44,291 nt of DNA, taken from assembly GCA_027056485.1 (NCBI GenBank), contig JALUKQ010000185.1, positions 1 to 44,291 on the forward strand, given 5' to 3'. The position numbers and the translations under genes were made by a program. Positions 1-8,600 of the stretch are shown piece after piece (the first letter of the stretch is position 1; each line of letters opens with the position of its first letter). The DNA comes from Campylobacteraceae bacterium (lineage in GTDB: Bacteria; Campylobacterota; Campylobacteria; Campylobacterales; Sulfurovaceae). Below the pieces are notes generated by a model. The model made no database searches, was not told the origin of the DNA, and worked only from the letters and a program-made list of their open reading frames with translations.

Positions 1-901
1 TATAAAATTCATATGGATAGTTTCGAGTAGAGTCTCCAACTACAACATATTTAACATTATTATTAGTCCCATGAGCTGCCTCTTCTAATAGTTTACCAAC
101 AGATGATAATACAACATGAACTGTTCTACTTAGTACCTCGGCTTCATTTCCAGTTATATCTTTAACACTATAGGTAATGGTATATGTCCCTACTTTTGAT
201 GTATCTACTGAACCAACCGTAACAATATTTGAGCTAATATCACCATCTCTATCATCTAAAGCTGTTGCACCTGCATCACTATATGCTTTACCTCTTAAAA
301 TATTTATTTCACCTGCTCCATTAAGCGTCAATATTGGAGCTGTTTCATCTAGTTGAATAACTACATTTACCGTTCTAACTTTTTCAGCACGATTACCTGC
401 CTCATCTTTAACACTATATGTAACAGTATAACTTCCCTCTTTTGATGTGTCTACTGTATTAACAGTAACAATCTTTGAGCTAATATCACCATCTTTCTCA
501 TCTAAAGCTGTTGCACCTTTTTCTACATACACATTACCTATCGTAATAGAGATACTACTCTTACCATTTAAAGTTATAACAGGAGCTGTAGTATCCATTA
601 AAGTTCTAGCTAAAGCATTTAACTCTTCTGCTGTATCGACCTCTTTTGCATCTGCCTCTCTAACTTTAGCATTTAAATCATCTACATCAATAGCAGATAT
701 ATTCTCTACCCCTGCAGCAATATAGTCATCTTGAGTTGGTTGAGCATGACTTTGCCAATCGCTAGCATAATCAGAAATTTTCTTAATCGCAATCTCTTGC
801 TTTTCGCTATCAGTTCCTGAAGAACTACTCCCTCCCCCACATGCTGTAAAAGCAAATAATATCACCATAAATAGCAATACATTCCTAAATGTAGACTTCA
901 T
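1..901 (-). CDS. Partial Ig-like-domain lipoprotein with SGNH-hydrolase-like segment
   Basis: The reading frame opens with ATG at 901 and runs off the left edge, so at least 300 residues are present and the C-terminus is missing. An AAGGAGA ribosome-binding site lies 8 bases upstream. The N-terminus is a lipoprotein signal: a hydrophobic stretch, then FTACGGGSS, where the Cys would be lipidated; the protein should be exported and membrane-anchored. After a helical, acidic linker come two tandem DUF5011/HYR-type Ig-like domains, each with the pattern DTxAPxxTLNG, GATALDxxDGDIS and YxxTYSVKDxxGN. The last residues before the edge, KYVVVGDSTRNYP, look like block I (GDS) of an SGNH/GDSL hydrolase, so the missing part is probably an esterase-like catalytic domain. 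The domain repeats are clear; the SGNH assignment rests on a single motif and is tentative. Confidence 0.75.
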   Translation of the reverse strand, partial: MKSTFRNVLLFMVILFAFTACGGGSSSSGTDSEKQEIAIKKISDYASDWQSHAQPTQDDYIAAGVENISAIDVDDLNAKVREADAKEVDTAEELNALARTLMDTTAPVITLNGKSSISITIGNVYVEKGATALDEKDGDISSKIVTVNTVDTSKEGSYTVTYSVKDEAGNRAEKVRTVNVVIQLDETAPILTLNGAGEINILRGKAYSDAGATALDDRDGDISSNIVTVGSVDTSKVGTYTITYSVKDITGNEAEVLSRTVHVVLSSVGKLLEEAAHGTNNNVKYVVVGDSTRNYPYEFY

Positions 902-1072
902 ATACCATCTCCTTTGAATTAAAATAATTTTTATTTGTTAATTTATATGTTTTAACATCTTATTATAATATATATTCCAAAATCATCTACTTAAATTTAC
1001 AATAAAGATTTATTATTGTATTATTGGTAACAGTTTTTTATTGTTATTTTATATTAATAAAGGAAAAATATA
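902..1072. promoter_or_regulatory. Divergent AT-rich intergenic region with overlapping TATAAT boxes
   Basis: This 171-base spacer separates the minus-strand lipoprotein from the plus-strand NlpC gene. It is very AT-rich. A TATAAT box can be read on the minus strand at 962-967 and another on the plus strand at 964-969, so they overlap almost completely. A TATATT at 1050-1055 is an alternative -10 box for the plus-strand gene but leaves only a very short leader. No clear -35 boxes were found, which is usual for sigma-70 promoters in this phylum. Confidence 0.35.
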
Positions 1073-1822
1073 ATGAATTTAATTAAAAATACTTTACTTA
1101 GTGTCCTCCTCTTACAACTCTTAGCTTTCTCATATATAAAGCTTTTTCATCAAGAAACTAAAACTACTCCAGCCAACCCTCATCGAATAGAGAGAGTCGC
1201 ATCAAAAGTGAAGAAAAACAGAACAAAAAAAACTTATATTGCTACAAAGGTTACTACAAAAAAGCCCATTAAAAAAGTTATTAAAGTATCAGAAAAAAAG
1301 AGTTTTACCGTAAGTAAAAGTAAAGATATAAAAAAACTTGTTAAAAAGAGTGATTTTAAGAAGAAGACATTAAAAAAAATAGTTAATACTGATACCAAAG
1401 TAGAAAAATATGCTAAAAAATTTTTAGGATATAAATATGTATGGGGTGCAACAGGTCCTAAGTCTTTTGACTGTTCAGGTTTTACTCAAAAAGTATATAA
1501 ACAGTGTACGGGTATTGTTATTCCACGTGTTTCAAGAAATCAAGCAAAAGTAGGGAAATATATTAAGTATTCAGAATTAAAAAAGGGAGATATGGTCTTT
1601 TTTGATACTACAAAAGAACGTTTAGGAAAGGTAAACCATGTAGGTATATACTTAAGTAATGGAGACTTTATTCATGCCAGTTCGGGTGGGAAAAGAGTTA
1701 TGATTACTAACTTCAATAAAAAAAGATTTTATAAAAACCGTTTCTTATGGGGAAGACGAATTATAAAAGAGCATCCTACAGTTGCTACACTCATAGAGAA
1801 GAAAAGCAGAGAAGAGTCTTAA
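1073..1822 (+). CDS. NlpC/P60 family cell-wall peptidase, membrane-anchored
   Basis: A 249-residue protein predicted to cleave peptidoglycan stem peptides in the periplasm. Residues 5-23 are a hydrophobic signal anchor. Residues 30-110 form a very Lys-rich low-complexity linker that probably binds anionic cell-wall polymers or nucleic acid. Residues 111-230 are an NlpC/P60 domain with catalytic Cys134 in FDCSGF, His189 in NHVGIYL and the third polar residue His201 in FIHASS. The start is supported by AAAGGAAA just upstream. The gene converges with the DUF1456 gene and their ends overlap by 4 bases. Its catalytic domain closely resembles that of the minus-strand NlpC gene less than 500 bases away. 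The family is certain; the exact bond cleaved is not shown. Confidence 0.88.
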   Translation: MNLIKNTLLSVLLLQLLAFSYIKLFHQETKTTPANPHRIERVASKVKKNRTKKTYIATKVTTKKPIKKVIKVSEKKSFTVSKSKDIKKLVKKSDFKKKTLKKIVNTDTKVEKYAKKFLGYKYVWGATGPKSFDCSGFTQKVYKQCTGIVIPRVSRNQAKVGKYIKYSELKKGDMVFFDTTKERLGKVNHVGIYLSNGDFIHASSGGKRVMITNFNKKRFYKNRFLWGRRIIKEHPTVATLIEKKSREES

Positions 1823-2292
1823 ACCTCTTCTCCATCATAATAGAACTCATCAAGCCCATCTAAAAATGCCATAAGCAGTTCATCAGAACAAGCTTTAAAG
1901 TTTTTACTCCCCTCTTTACGAAAAAGTGAACCTATCTGTCTCTTAGTCAATGTTACCTCTGCTAAAGCAAAAAGAATGAGCAACTCTGACTCTTTTAGCT
2001 CCATGGCAACTCTAATCTTTTTAAGTATTAAATTATTGGTCAGTTCTACAACAGCATCTTCATCTTGTACTTTATCGGAAGGACCCCTTTTTAAAATAAC
2101 CAAGCCATCTAAAAAAAGTCCCAACTCTTCATACGTTGCCTCTTCATAGCCTTTATCTTGATGTTTCTTAAGTATATTTATCAAATGTTCTTCACTCATC
2201 TCATACTCTACCAATTTATAAATTTTAAGTATCGTTTCATTATCTAACGAGAGTGCTGTTTTTATTTTATATAATATATCATTTATTTTCAT
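1819..2292 (-). CDS. DUF1456 (YehS-like) protein
   Basis: A 157-residue protein, the usual length for YehS/DUF1456. It consists of two similar helical halves: one beginning MKINDILYKIKTAL and a second around residues 85-150 with LILKKIRVAMELKESELL, each followed by a segment ending in FLDGL. No catalytic motif is recognised, and the function of the family is not established. A frame extending to 2334 is open, but ATG at 2292 matches the family start and has GGGGA about 12 bases upstream, so I chose it. The start lies inside the end of the NlpC gene 2279-2749 (14-base overlap), which implies translational coupling. Confidence 0.75.
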   Translation of the reverse strand: MKINDILYKIKTALSLDNETILKIYKLVEYEMSEEHLINILKKHQDKGYEEATYEELGLFLDGLVILKRGPSDKVQDEDAVVELTNNLILKKIRVAMELKESELLILFALAEVTLTKRQIGSLFRKEGSKNFKACSDELLMAFLDGLDEFYYDGEEV

Positions 2293-2749
2293 TAATATGT
2301 TTTCCCCATTTAAATTTGTCTCTGTACCAACCATTCAAATCTGAAATAGTCACAGAGTAAGCTTTACCTGAACTTGCGTGAATAAACTTAGAGTTCCCAA
2401 GGTAAATACCACTATGATTAACATGTCCTCGCGATGAAGTATCAAAGAAAAGTATATCTCCTACTTTCAGATCTCTTCTTAAAAGCTTTGGACCTCTTAT
2501 TTTTGACTGATTTAAAGAAGTACGAGGAATGATAATAGCAAACTTCTTATAGACAGCATAAACAAAGCCTGAACAATCAAAGCTTTTTGGACCAACAGCT
2601 CCATACTTATAAGGTTTACCTAAATATTTCTGAGCTTCTATAACAATTTTATTGCTAGAGTGAACAGGAGTTATTTTAGATTTTGATTTTGTCATACATG
2701 CTGTTGAAGCAAAAAGAACAAACCCTATAAAAATACTACGTAGTAACAT
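2279..2749 (-). CDS. NlpC/P60 family lipoprotein
   Basis: A 156-residue exported cysteine peptidase. Residues 1-18 form a lipoprotein-type signal ending ASTAC, with Cys18 the likely lipidation site although the -3 position is Ser rather than Leu. The NlpC/P60 domain covers residues 33-152, with Cys59 in FDCSGF, His112 in NHSGIYL and His124 in FIHASS. It probably hydrolyses peptidoglycan cross-bridge or stem peptides at the cell envelope. It shares the GPKSFDCSGF and FIHASSG blocks with the plus-strand gene 1073-1822 but lacks the Lys-rich linker. It starts 3 bases after the gene upstream ends and overlaps the DUF1456 gene downstream, so it may be the penultimate gene of the long minus-strand transcript. 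Confidence 0.85.
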   Translation of the reverse strand: MLLRSIFIGFVLFASTACMTKSKSKITPVHSSNKIVIEAQKYLGKPYKYGAVGPKSFDCSGFVYAVYKKFAIIIPRTSLNQSKIRGPKLLRRDLKVGDILFFDTSSRGHVNHSGIYLGNSKFIHASSGKAYSVTISDLNGWYRDKFKWGKHINENK

Positions 2750-2752
2750 TCA

Positions 2753-3220
2753 CTAAAAATACTCATTCATAATTTGAGGAAACAACTTAATGGTTTTCTC
2801 TGCTTTAGCTATTTTTTCATTAAAAATTTCTGCTGAGTGAGGAAAGGTCTCTGCTAACTCTGCATAGATTTCCATTTTACCTAGCATATGATTTTCGAGT
2901 GCATCTAAAACCAACTGCATACGCTCTTGACTTACTGCGAACTTCATCAAGAGTTCAAACATACGTTTTCTTGGGTGAATTGACATAGAATCACCTGCTG
3001 CATCTGCAATATCTTTAATGTCCCAACGTGAAAGGTAAATACCTGAAACATGTGGAGCAACCAATTTTGCATAGAGTGCTTCGGTATAACTCGGGTAATC
3101 TCTTAAATCTGCCTCTTCATCACTAGTACAAGAACCATCAGCACAAAAGGCATCACTATTTTGTATCGCCTCAAATTCAGCTTTTAAATCTTCTATATCA
3201 CTCATACTCATCTTATCCAT
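2753..3220 (-). CDS. Unrecognised small helical protein in the molybdoenzyme operon
   Basis: About 155 residues from ATG at 3220, which follows GGGAGTT. The frame is open back to 3280, but that would overlap the preceding gene and has no ribosome-binding site. The protein is acidic and predicted mostly helical, with no signal peptide or membrane segment, so it is probably cytoplasmic. The only cysteines are a close pair near the N-terminus in FCADGSC. I do not recognise the family. It follows the polyferredoxin and the 3232-3696 gene in the same direction with short spacing, so a role in assembling or serving the molybdoenzyme is plausible but inferred only from position. Confidence 0.6.
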   Translation of the reverse strand: MDKMSMSDIEDLKAEFEAIQNSDAFCADGSCTSDEEADLRDYPSYTEALYAKLVAPHVSGIYLSRWDIKDIADAAGDSMSIHPRKRMFELLMKFAVSQERMQLVLDALENHMLGKMEIYAELAETFPHSAEIFNEKIAKAEKTIKLFPQIMNEYF

Positions 3221-3231
3221 TACAACTCCCT

Positions 3232-3696
3232 TTATATAATTGTTGGAATTAAATCCATATCTATTTTTGTACCATACCACTTATTTGCTAAAATCATCAT
3301 CTTCATTGCCAGTTCCATATCAGTATCTACATACTCTGGATTTTCAACCATACTAGCCAACTCTTCATCTAAACAGTAACCATAAATGCTCTCATCTTTA
3401 ACTTCAATATAATCAACAGCATTACTCGCAATAGCACTTTTATTCATTACATCACAAAAAGAGACGGCATTCTCTCTAAATTCATTTTCAAACATCATCT
3501 TCTTCACTTTTGAAAAAGCAACACCCTCTAAAGTAGTATCAAGATGCTCATCTTTAATATTTAAGGCAATGGCTGTTGCATTAACACCATTTTCCTTTAA
3601 TATTTTATTAAAATACTTTCTACACTTTCCTGTCTGTGCGTTATATCCAAGTATGGTACATAACTTTGTGTCTGGTTTTATCTCTTCTGGTTTCAT
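3232..3696 (-). CDS. Unrecognised protein; weak resemblance to a shikimate-dehydrogenase N-terminal fold
   Basis: A 154-residue soluble protein with no signal peptide. Residues 10-70 (TKLCTILGYN, then KYFNKILKENGVNATAIAL, then LEGVAF) have the rhythm of the substrate-binding domain of shikimate-dehydrogenase-like proteins, but the Ser and Lys residues needed for shikimate chemistry are not evident and there is no NADP domain. I treat the resemblance as a hint only. It is separated from the polyferredoxin gene by a palindromic repeat (3716-3786) and ends 11 bases before the next small gene. The start ATG is preceded by AAAGGGAAAG. It is probably the sixth gene of the molybdoenzyme operon. Confidence 0.55.
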   Translation of the reverse strand: MKPEEIKPDTKLCTILGYNAQTGKCRKYFNKILKENGVNATAIALNIKDEHLDTTLEGVAFSKVKKMMFENEFRENAVSFCDVMNKSAIASNAVDYIEVKDESIYGYCLDEELASMVENPEYVDTDMELAMKMMILANKWYGTKIDMDLIPTII

Positions 3697-3715
3697 ATCT
3701 TTCCCTTTTTTTGCT

Positions 3716-3786
3716 TAGGAACGTGGACTTTAGTCCACGAACCCTATAAAATATGGATTTTTACAGGACTAAAGTCCCTGCTCCTA
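3716..3786. repeat. BIME-like pair of inverted REP palindromes
   Basis: Two hairpins in inverted orientation. The first is a near-perfect palindrome, CGTGGACTTTAGTCCACG at 3722-3739. The second is GGACTAAAGTCC at 3766-3777. The outer ends TAGGAAC (3716-3722) and GCTCCTA (3780-3786) are also nearly complementary. Read outward-in, each half follows the scheme TAGGARC, then a GGACTTTAGTCC core; the right-hand copy begins with GTAG on the minus strand. This matches the architecture of REP elements mobilised by RAYT (TnpA-REP) enzymes. The element overlaps the last codons of the polyferredoxin gene. No poly-U tract follows, so it is not a standard terminator, though it may stabilise the 3-prime end of the upstream message. 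Confidence 0.7.
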
Positions 3787-4881
3787 CACATCCATTTTTC
3801 TAGCATTGGCATGAAGCTCTATCGCCTCTTCCTCTTCCACTTTACAGCGTAGACACTCTTTGGCTCCACCTGTATAGGTAAAGTAATTTCCACACTCATT
3901 ACAGCGTTGTATGTCAAATTTTGCCAAAGTTCTTTGAGTCGGTTCAAAAAACTCTTTTATCTCAAACCCTGGTTGAAGCTGTATGGAATTTGGCTCACAA
4001 ACATCATGACAGAGGTGACATTTAACACACATCATTGCATCAAAATTTATCACAGAGAATTTATTGTCAGAACTCAAAGCACCTGTAGGACAGATACGGT
4101 AACAAATTTGACAATTGGTACAAGACTCATCTACAAATTTTTGTGAAGTAAAAGATATATCACCCTCTGCCAAAACTTCATAAGCCTCTTTTTTCTCTTC
4201 ACGTTTTAAGAGTGAAAAAAGAAGTTTACGTTTATCTGGAATTTTTTTATCTTTGATTCTAGAAATTACATCTGCATCTAACTCAAAAGCTTTCAACTCA
4301 TCTGACGCTACTGCTTCATCAAACTCCATTTTACTTTTAACAGCACCCTTAAGAGAGAGGAAAGAACGTCGGTCTCGTACTTCTTGCTCTTCTTCACTTA
4401 ACTCTTTTTCATCACCTAAAGAGTCAACTAAAATTTGCTTCTTGGAAAAAGTTGACAGTACAAAGTTTGCCTCTTCTATATTGGTTTCTATCTGATTGTT
4501 TAAAAGTCTAGACTCCCCACCACAGTTACAAGCCTCTACATCTAAAATCACTTGTTCATCAGAACCTAATGCCAAAGATATAAGATGTTCAACACTTAAA
4601 ACACTTAAACATGGTAACTCTTTTTTACAAGCAAACTTATGCTCTTTTTTCTCCAATGCTCCAAAAAAGAAGTTAATGGCTGAAAAATCAGAAAGAGAAA
4701 ATGACTCAGTAGGACAAACACCCACACAACCACCACACTCTATACAAGCCGATGGGGTAAATGCAGGAACATTCTCTACTATCTCTATGGTAGAAACTGG
4801 ACAAATGTCTACACATTTTGTACATTCAGAAAACTTACTAGTAACTCGTACACATGAACCTACATTAAAGAGTAAACTCAT
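3784..4881 (-). CDS. Cytoplasmic polyferredoxin with four [4Fe-4S] motifs and a C-terminal Zn ribbon
   Basis: A 365-residue iron-sulfur protein without a signal peptide. Four ferredoxin-type Cys motifs are present in two pairs: CTKCVDICP and CIECGGCVGVCP near the N-terminus, and CTNCQICYRICP and CVKCHLCHDVCE near residues 255-300. A CNECG ... CLRC pair near the C-terminus looks like a zinc ribbon. Between the pairs is a region rich in Glu and Lys that contains RDRRSFLSLKGA, which resembles a twin-arginine motif but is internal and has no hydrophobic core after it. It lies 2 bases after the TorD-like gene and shares its operon with a Tat-exported molybdoenzyme, so it probably donates electrons or takes part in cytoplasmic assembly of that enzyme. 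Family and cofactor content are clear; the role is inferred. Confidence 0.8.
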   Translation of the reverse strand: MSLLFNVGSCVRVTSKFSECTKCVDICPVSTIEIVENVPAFTPSACIECGGCVGVCPTESFSLSDFSAINFFFGALEKKEHKFACKKELPCLSVLSVEHLISLALGSDEQVILDVEACNCGGESRLLNNQIETNIEEANFVLSTFSKKQILVDSLGDEKELSEEEQEVRDRRSFLSLKGAVKSKMEFDEAVASDELKAFELDADVISRIKDKKIPDKRKLLFSLLKREEKKEAYEVLAEGDISFTSQKFVDESCTNCQICYRICPTGALSSDNKFSVINFDAMMCVKCHLCHDVCEPNSIQLQPGFEIKEFFEPTQRTLAKFDIQRCNECGNYFTYTGGAKECLRCKVEEEEAIELHANARKMDV

Positions 4882-4883
4882 AC

Positions 4884-5519
4884 TTATACCAATGCTTCCA
4901 ATTGTTCACAAACATACTCATAGTCACTCAACATAAACTCTAAAGCCAACTCTGCACCATCATGGTAGAGTGCTGTTCTTGACTCTTTTTTCATGTTGAT
5001 TAAAAAAAGAGGAGCCCAGTTCAAAAGGTGGTCACGTAAAAAACCTTGTTGAACAAGCAGTAACTCTTCTACTCCACCTTCATCATTGGCTTCAAATGCT
5101 TTTCTTAGTGCAGCACAAAGCATGTACATAAACTCTAACTCTACCCCAATATGGTCTGGGCTAATCACTCTTGCTTTACTCAATTCTACACGAAAATCTA
5201 AAGCATCATAAAGGTTCATAAGTGGATTCTCTCCCCCACTCTCTATCATCTGGTCATCACGTGTATAGAAAGTCTCATAAGGAACAAGGTGAAGTAAAAA
5301 AAGATTTGTAAAATCTACATCTAAATATCGCTCTTTTAGTATGCTACTATTAAACTCTTTTCTTTTTCCCCACTCTTTATAATTAGGAAAGAGGTTTAAA
5401 ACTTCTTCATTTGACTCTATCGACTTTAAAAATTCTGCATCTACTTCGGTCATCATCAATCTTGAAATCAAAGCATAAAGTGCAATACGGTTTTCTATCT
5501 CTTCTTTTGTTATATTCAT
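4884..5519 (-). CDS. TorD/DmsD-family molybdoenzyme chaperone
   Basis: About 211 residues from ATG at 5519; an open extension to 5549 has no ribosome-binding site and the family normally starts near NITKEEIENRIALYALISRL. Redox-enzyme maturation proteins of this type bind the Tat signal and apo-form of a specific molybdoenzyme and hold it until the cofactor is inserted. The sequence is all-helical, with the family pattern LYALISRLM at the start, a conserved YETFYTRDD-like segment near the middle and a C-terminal helix with LLNWAPLF. It lies directly downstream of the catalytic subunit gene and 2 bases upstream of the polyferredoxin, which identifies the 1115-residue enzyme as its client. Assignment to the TorD superfamily is by helical pattern and context. 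Confidence 0.75.
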   Translation of the reverse strand: MNITKEEIENRIALYALISRLMMTEVDAEFLKSIESNEEVLNLFPNYKEWGKRKEFNSSILKERYLDVDFTNLFLLHLVPYETFYTRDDQMIESGGENPLMNLYDALDFRVELSKARVISPDHIGVELEFMYMLCAALRKAFEANDEGGVEELLLVQQGFLRDHLLNWAPLFLINMKKESRTALYHDGAELALEFMLSDYEYVCEQLEALV

Positions 5520-5603
5520 GTTTTTCCATTTTTTTTCTTTATGGCACATAATACCACTTTCAAAATAAATATAGCTAAAAAATATTGATTGTGAAAATAG
5601 TAG

Positions 5604-5631
5604 TAAGGACAGAGAGAAGCCTCTGCCCTTA
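5604..5631 (-). terminator. Hairpin between catalytic subunit and chaperone genes
   Basis: On the minus-strand RNA this is an 11-bp stem (TAAGGGCAGAG pairing with CTCTGTCCTTA, with one G-U pair) and a six-base loop, starting 10 bases after the catalytic-subunit stop codon. It is followed by a moderately U-rich stretch. Because the chaperone gene downstream has no clear promoter, partial termination or an RNA-processing site that lowers expression of the accessory genes relative to the structural ones is likely. Confidence 0.5.
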
Positions 5632-5641
5632 TTTGTAAAGA

Positions 5642-8600
5642 TTAGTCTGTAATCTTTACAGAGTACCCAATATCAGAAATAGCAGGTCCTGTTCGTTTCA
5701 TATGTTTTGGTCTTCTTAATGTATCACTACTGTTAAGAGGACGAGTCAATTTGTCTCTCCACTCTTGGTAGACTTTCATGTTGTTTTCATAGTTAACATA
5801 AATGTCACCAATCTGGTCTTCTTCACCTGCAGCCTCAATAGTTACCTTTTGATGCCAAGCATGGTTACCAGCAATTGGGTCTGGATGTGAAGGAGCAACA
5901 GCATTTTGCCATGAACCACTTAGACCATCCCACCAGATGTTGTCAAGGTCTTTGTTAAACTCTTTAAACTGCCAAGTATCACGACGTTCCATCATACCAG
6001 CATCAACACCTTGTTTTGGTTTTAAAGTACCAATTTTACCATCCATAGTCATGTCATAAAGTGGTGCACCAAGTCCCATAACACCTAGCTTATGACTGAA
6101 ACCAGGAATTTCAACAGCATTTTTAAGTTTCCAACGACCAGCATGGTGTGAGTTCGCTAAAACACCAGGCATAGTAGCTTCTGTTGGAACAGCCATAGCA
6201 ATAAAGTAACCAGACTCTAAACCTGAAAGAGTATCAGTAATAGTAACTTTGATTGGATTACCTTGTTTAATGTTCAATCGTTTTGCATCATCTGTGTTAA
6301 TCCAAACTGGGTTATGGTTTTGACTTATTTCCATAAGATGTTTAGAGTTAACTGAACGGGTATGAATGTTATATGGCAATCTAAATACTGTATTTAATGC
6401 AAACTCATTACCTTTCTCCATATAGTCATGGTGAACTTGTGTAACAAGATGTATCATCTTTTGTCTCTGTTCTTTTGTTGTTGGGTAAATTGGCACAGCA
6501 TACTCTGGCCATTTCCATTCAGCAAACCACTCAGAGAAGAACTCTAATTTTCTACTTAGTGTGTGGAATCCATCTACAATTTCACCATCTATTTCAACAC
6601 CAATAGCTTTTTTCTCACCATGATGGTCAACCATTAATGTACCAAACTGATCTTTTTCTACTTCATCTACCTTATACTTATGTCCATGAGCAATATAACT
6701 ATCACCCTCTTTTTTCAGTGGACGCTCTTGTGGTTTATAGATATCATCCTCTTCTAACCATGTACCTAAGTCTCGTAACATCTCATAGTTAGGATACTTA
6801 GTATCTTTATACTTAGGGTTTGCAGCAGCTGCAGCTTTTAAGTTTGGTAAGTTATCAAATGCTGCTTGATACCACTCAGCAATCGATACTGCTCTGCTTG
6901 GATCTTCTTTTGAAGCCCAATACTTTTTAACACCTAGTTTTCCATCAGGGTCAACATAGTCAGTCATTAAGTTCGCCCAGAACTCAACCTCTTCCCAAAC
7001 TTCACCTAAACCAGCAGCCATGTGTGCTTCAAGAGTACCTCTAGCTGGGTGCTTAGGCTTCCATCCCATTTTTTCCAATGCAACTCTAAGGGCTGGTTGT
7101 CTAAACGATAACCATCTACTTGGTTGTGTTGCTTCTGAATGTTGATCATGTCTCTCACCAGCTAAACCTACAGGAAGAATATAATCACAATACCAGTTTG
7201 TCTCAGACCATGTTGGAGAAAGGTTAAATGAAAGTTCAATTTTATCTTCACGTTTCATCGCTTCAATCCATCTAAATCCATCAGGATTAATCCAAACAGG
7301 ATTATACATTCTTGGTACATACACTGCTAATTTATCAGCTATGTTCAACCCTTTTTTCTTCCATTTCGCTCTCCACTCATCATCAAGAAGCATATGAGGT
7401 AACAAGTGACTCATTTCATAGGTACTTAATGGGTACTCTGGTGGCCATGCCAGCTCACTCCATGCATCAACTTTTGGAGGGTTTTCACCTGAAACTGTTG
7501 CAGCTTGACCTTTACCATTTACTGAAATAACGTGCCAGTGGTGTAAACCAATTCCACCTTTATCACCTGCCATAGCTCCACGAAGAACAAATGGTAAGAA
7601 TCCAGCACGAGCAATCATCCATCCACCACGGTGAGCAATCGGTCCTGCTCTCCAGATATACGTTGCAACTCTTGCACCAGCATCAATGAACATCTCATAA
7701 AGTTTTTCAACTGTTCTAGCTTCTACACGACACTCTTTAACAACAAAATCAAGTGTATAAGGTGTGTACATTTCAGAAATCATCTTAATGAAATCTTCAT
7801 AACTCTCACCTTGAGGAACTGCCTTAATGTATTTCTTTTCCACCAACAATGCCAAATACTCTTTATTTGTCATAAGCTGTTCCCAGTTAACCCAATTTTT
7901 TACAAAATTGTGATTAACCAAGTCTTCACCATTGATATCTTTTTCATTTAAAATTCGGTTCGCTAAATAGAGATACAACGCTGTCTCTGTACCTGGCCAA
8001 CATGGTACCCAAAGGTCTGCCATACCAGCTGAGTTAGAAAGACGAGGATCCATAACAACAAGTTTAGCACCTTTTTTTCTAGCATCAGCAATTCTACCAG
8101 CTGCTTGCTGGAAATAGTGACCAGCATCAGCTGCATGAGATGATTGTAAGAAAATTAGTTTTGCATTCGACCAATCTGGTGAATTTCTATCATCATTCGT
8201 CCACTGAATAGTTCCTTCTCTTGCACCTGCAGAACAGATGTTTGTATGAGAGTTCCATCCATCAACACCTAGTGACTGAGGTACTCTTGGTCCAAATCCA
8301 TTCTCATTTGGTCGCCCTACTTGGTACATGATTGTCTTTTTCGAGAACTCATCACCCGATTTAAGAGTATCATGAATTTTTGTTCCAATCTCTTTCATCG
8401 CATCATCCCAAGAACTTCTTACCCATTTACCTTCACCTCTTTTAGAACCAGGAGCTCTTCTAAGTGGGAAAGGGATTCTATCTGGATCATACATTTGTGA
8501 TTGTGCTGCGTAACCTTTCGCACAGTTACGCCCACGCGAACCAGCATGAAGTGGATTACCCATATATTTTTTTACCATAAGGTCTTTTGGGTTTTGAGTC

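Noticed and set aside
447-725. Open plus-strand frame with hydrophobic residues
   Set aside because: It is antisense to the Ig-like lipoprotein, which has a signal peptide, ribosome-binding site and domain repeats.
2753-3280. Longer version of the small protein starting at 3280
   Set aside because: The extra part overlaps the preceding gene by about 50 bases and lacks a ribosome-binding site; ATG at 3220 has GGGAG.
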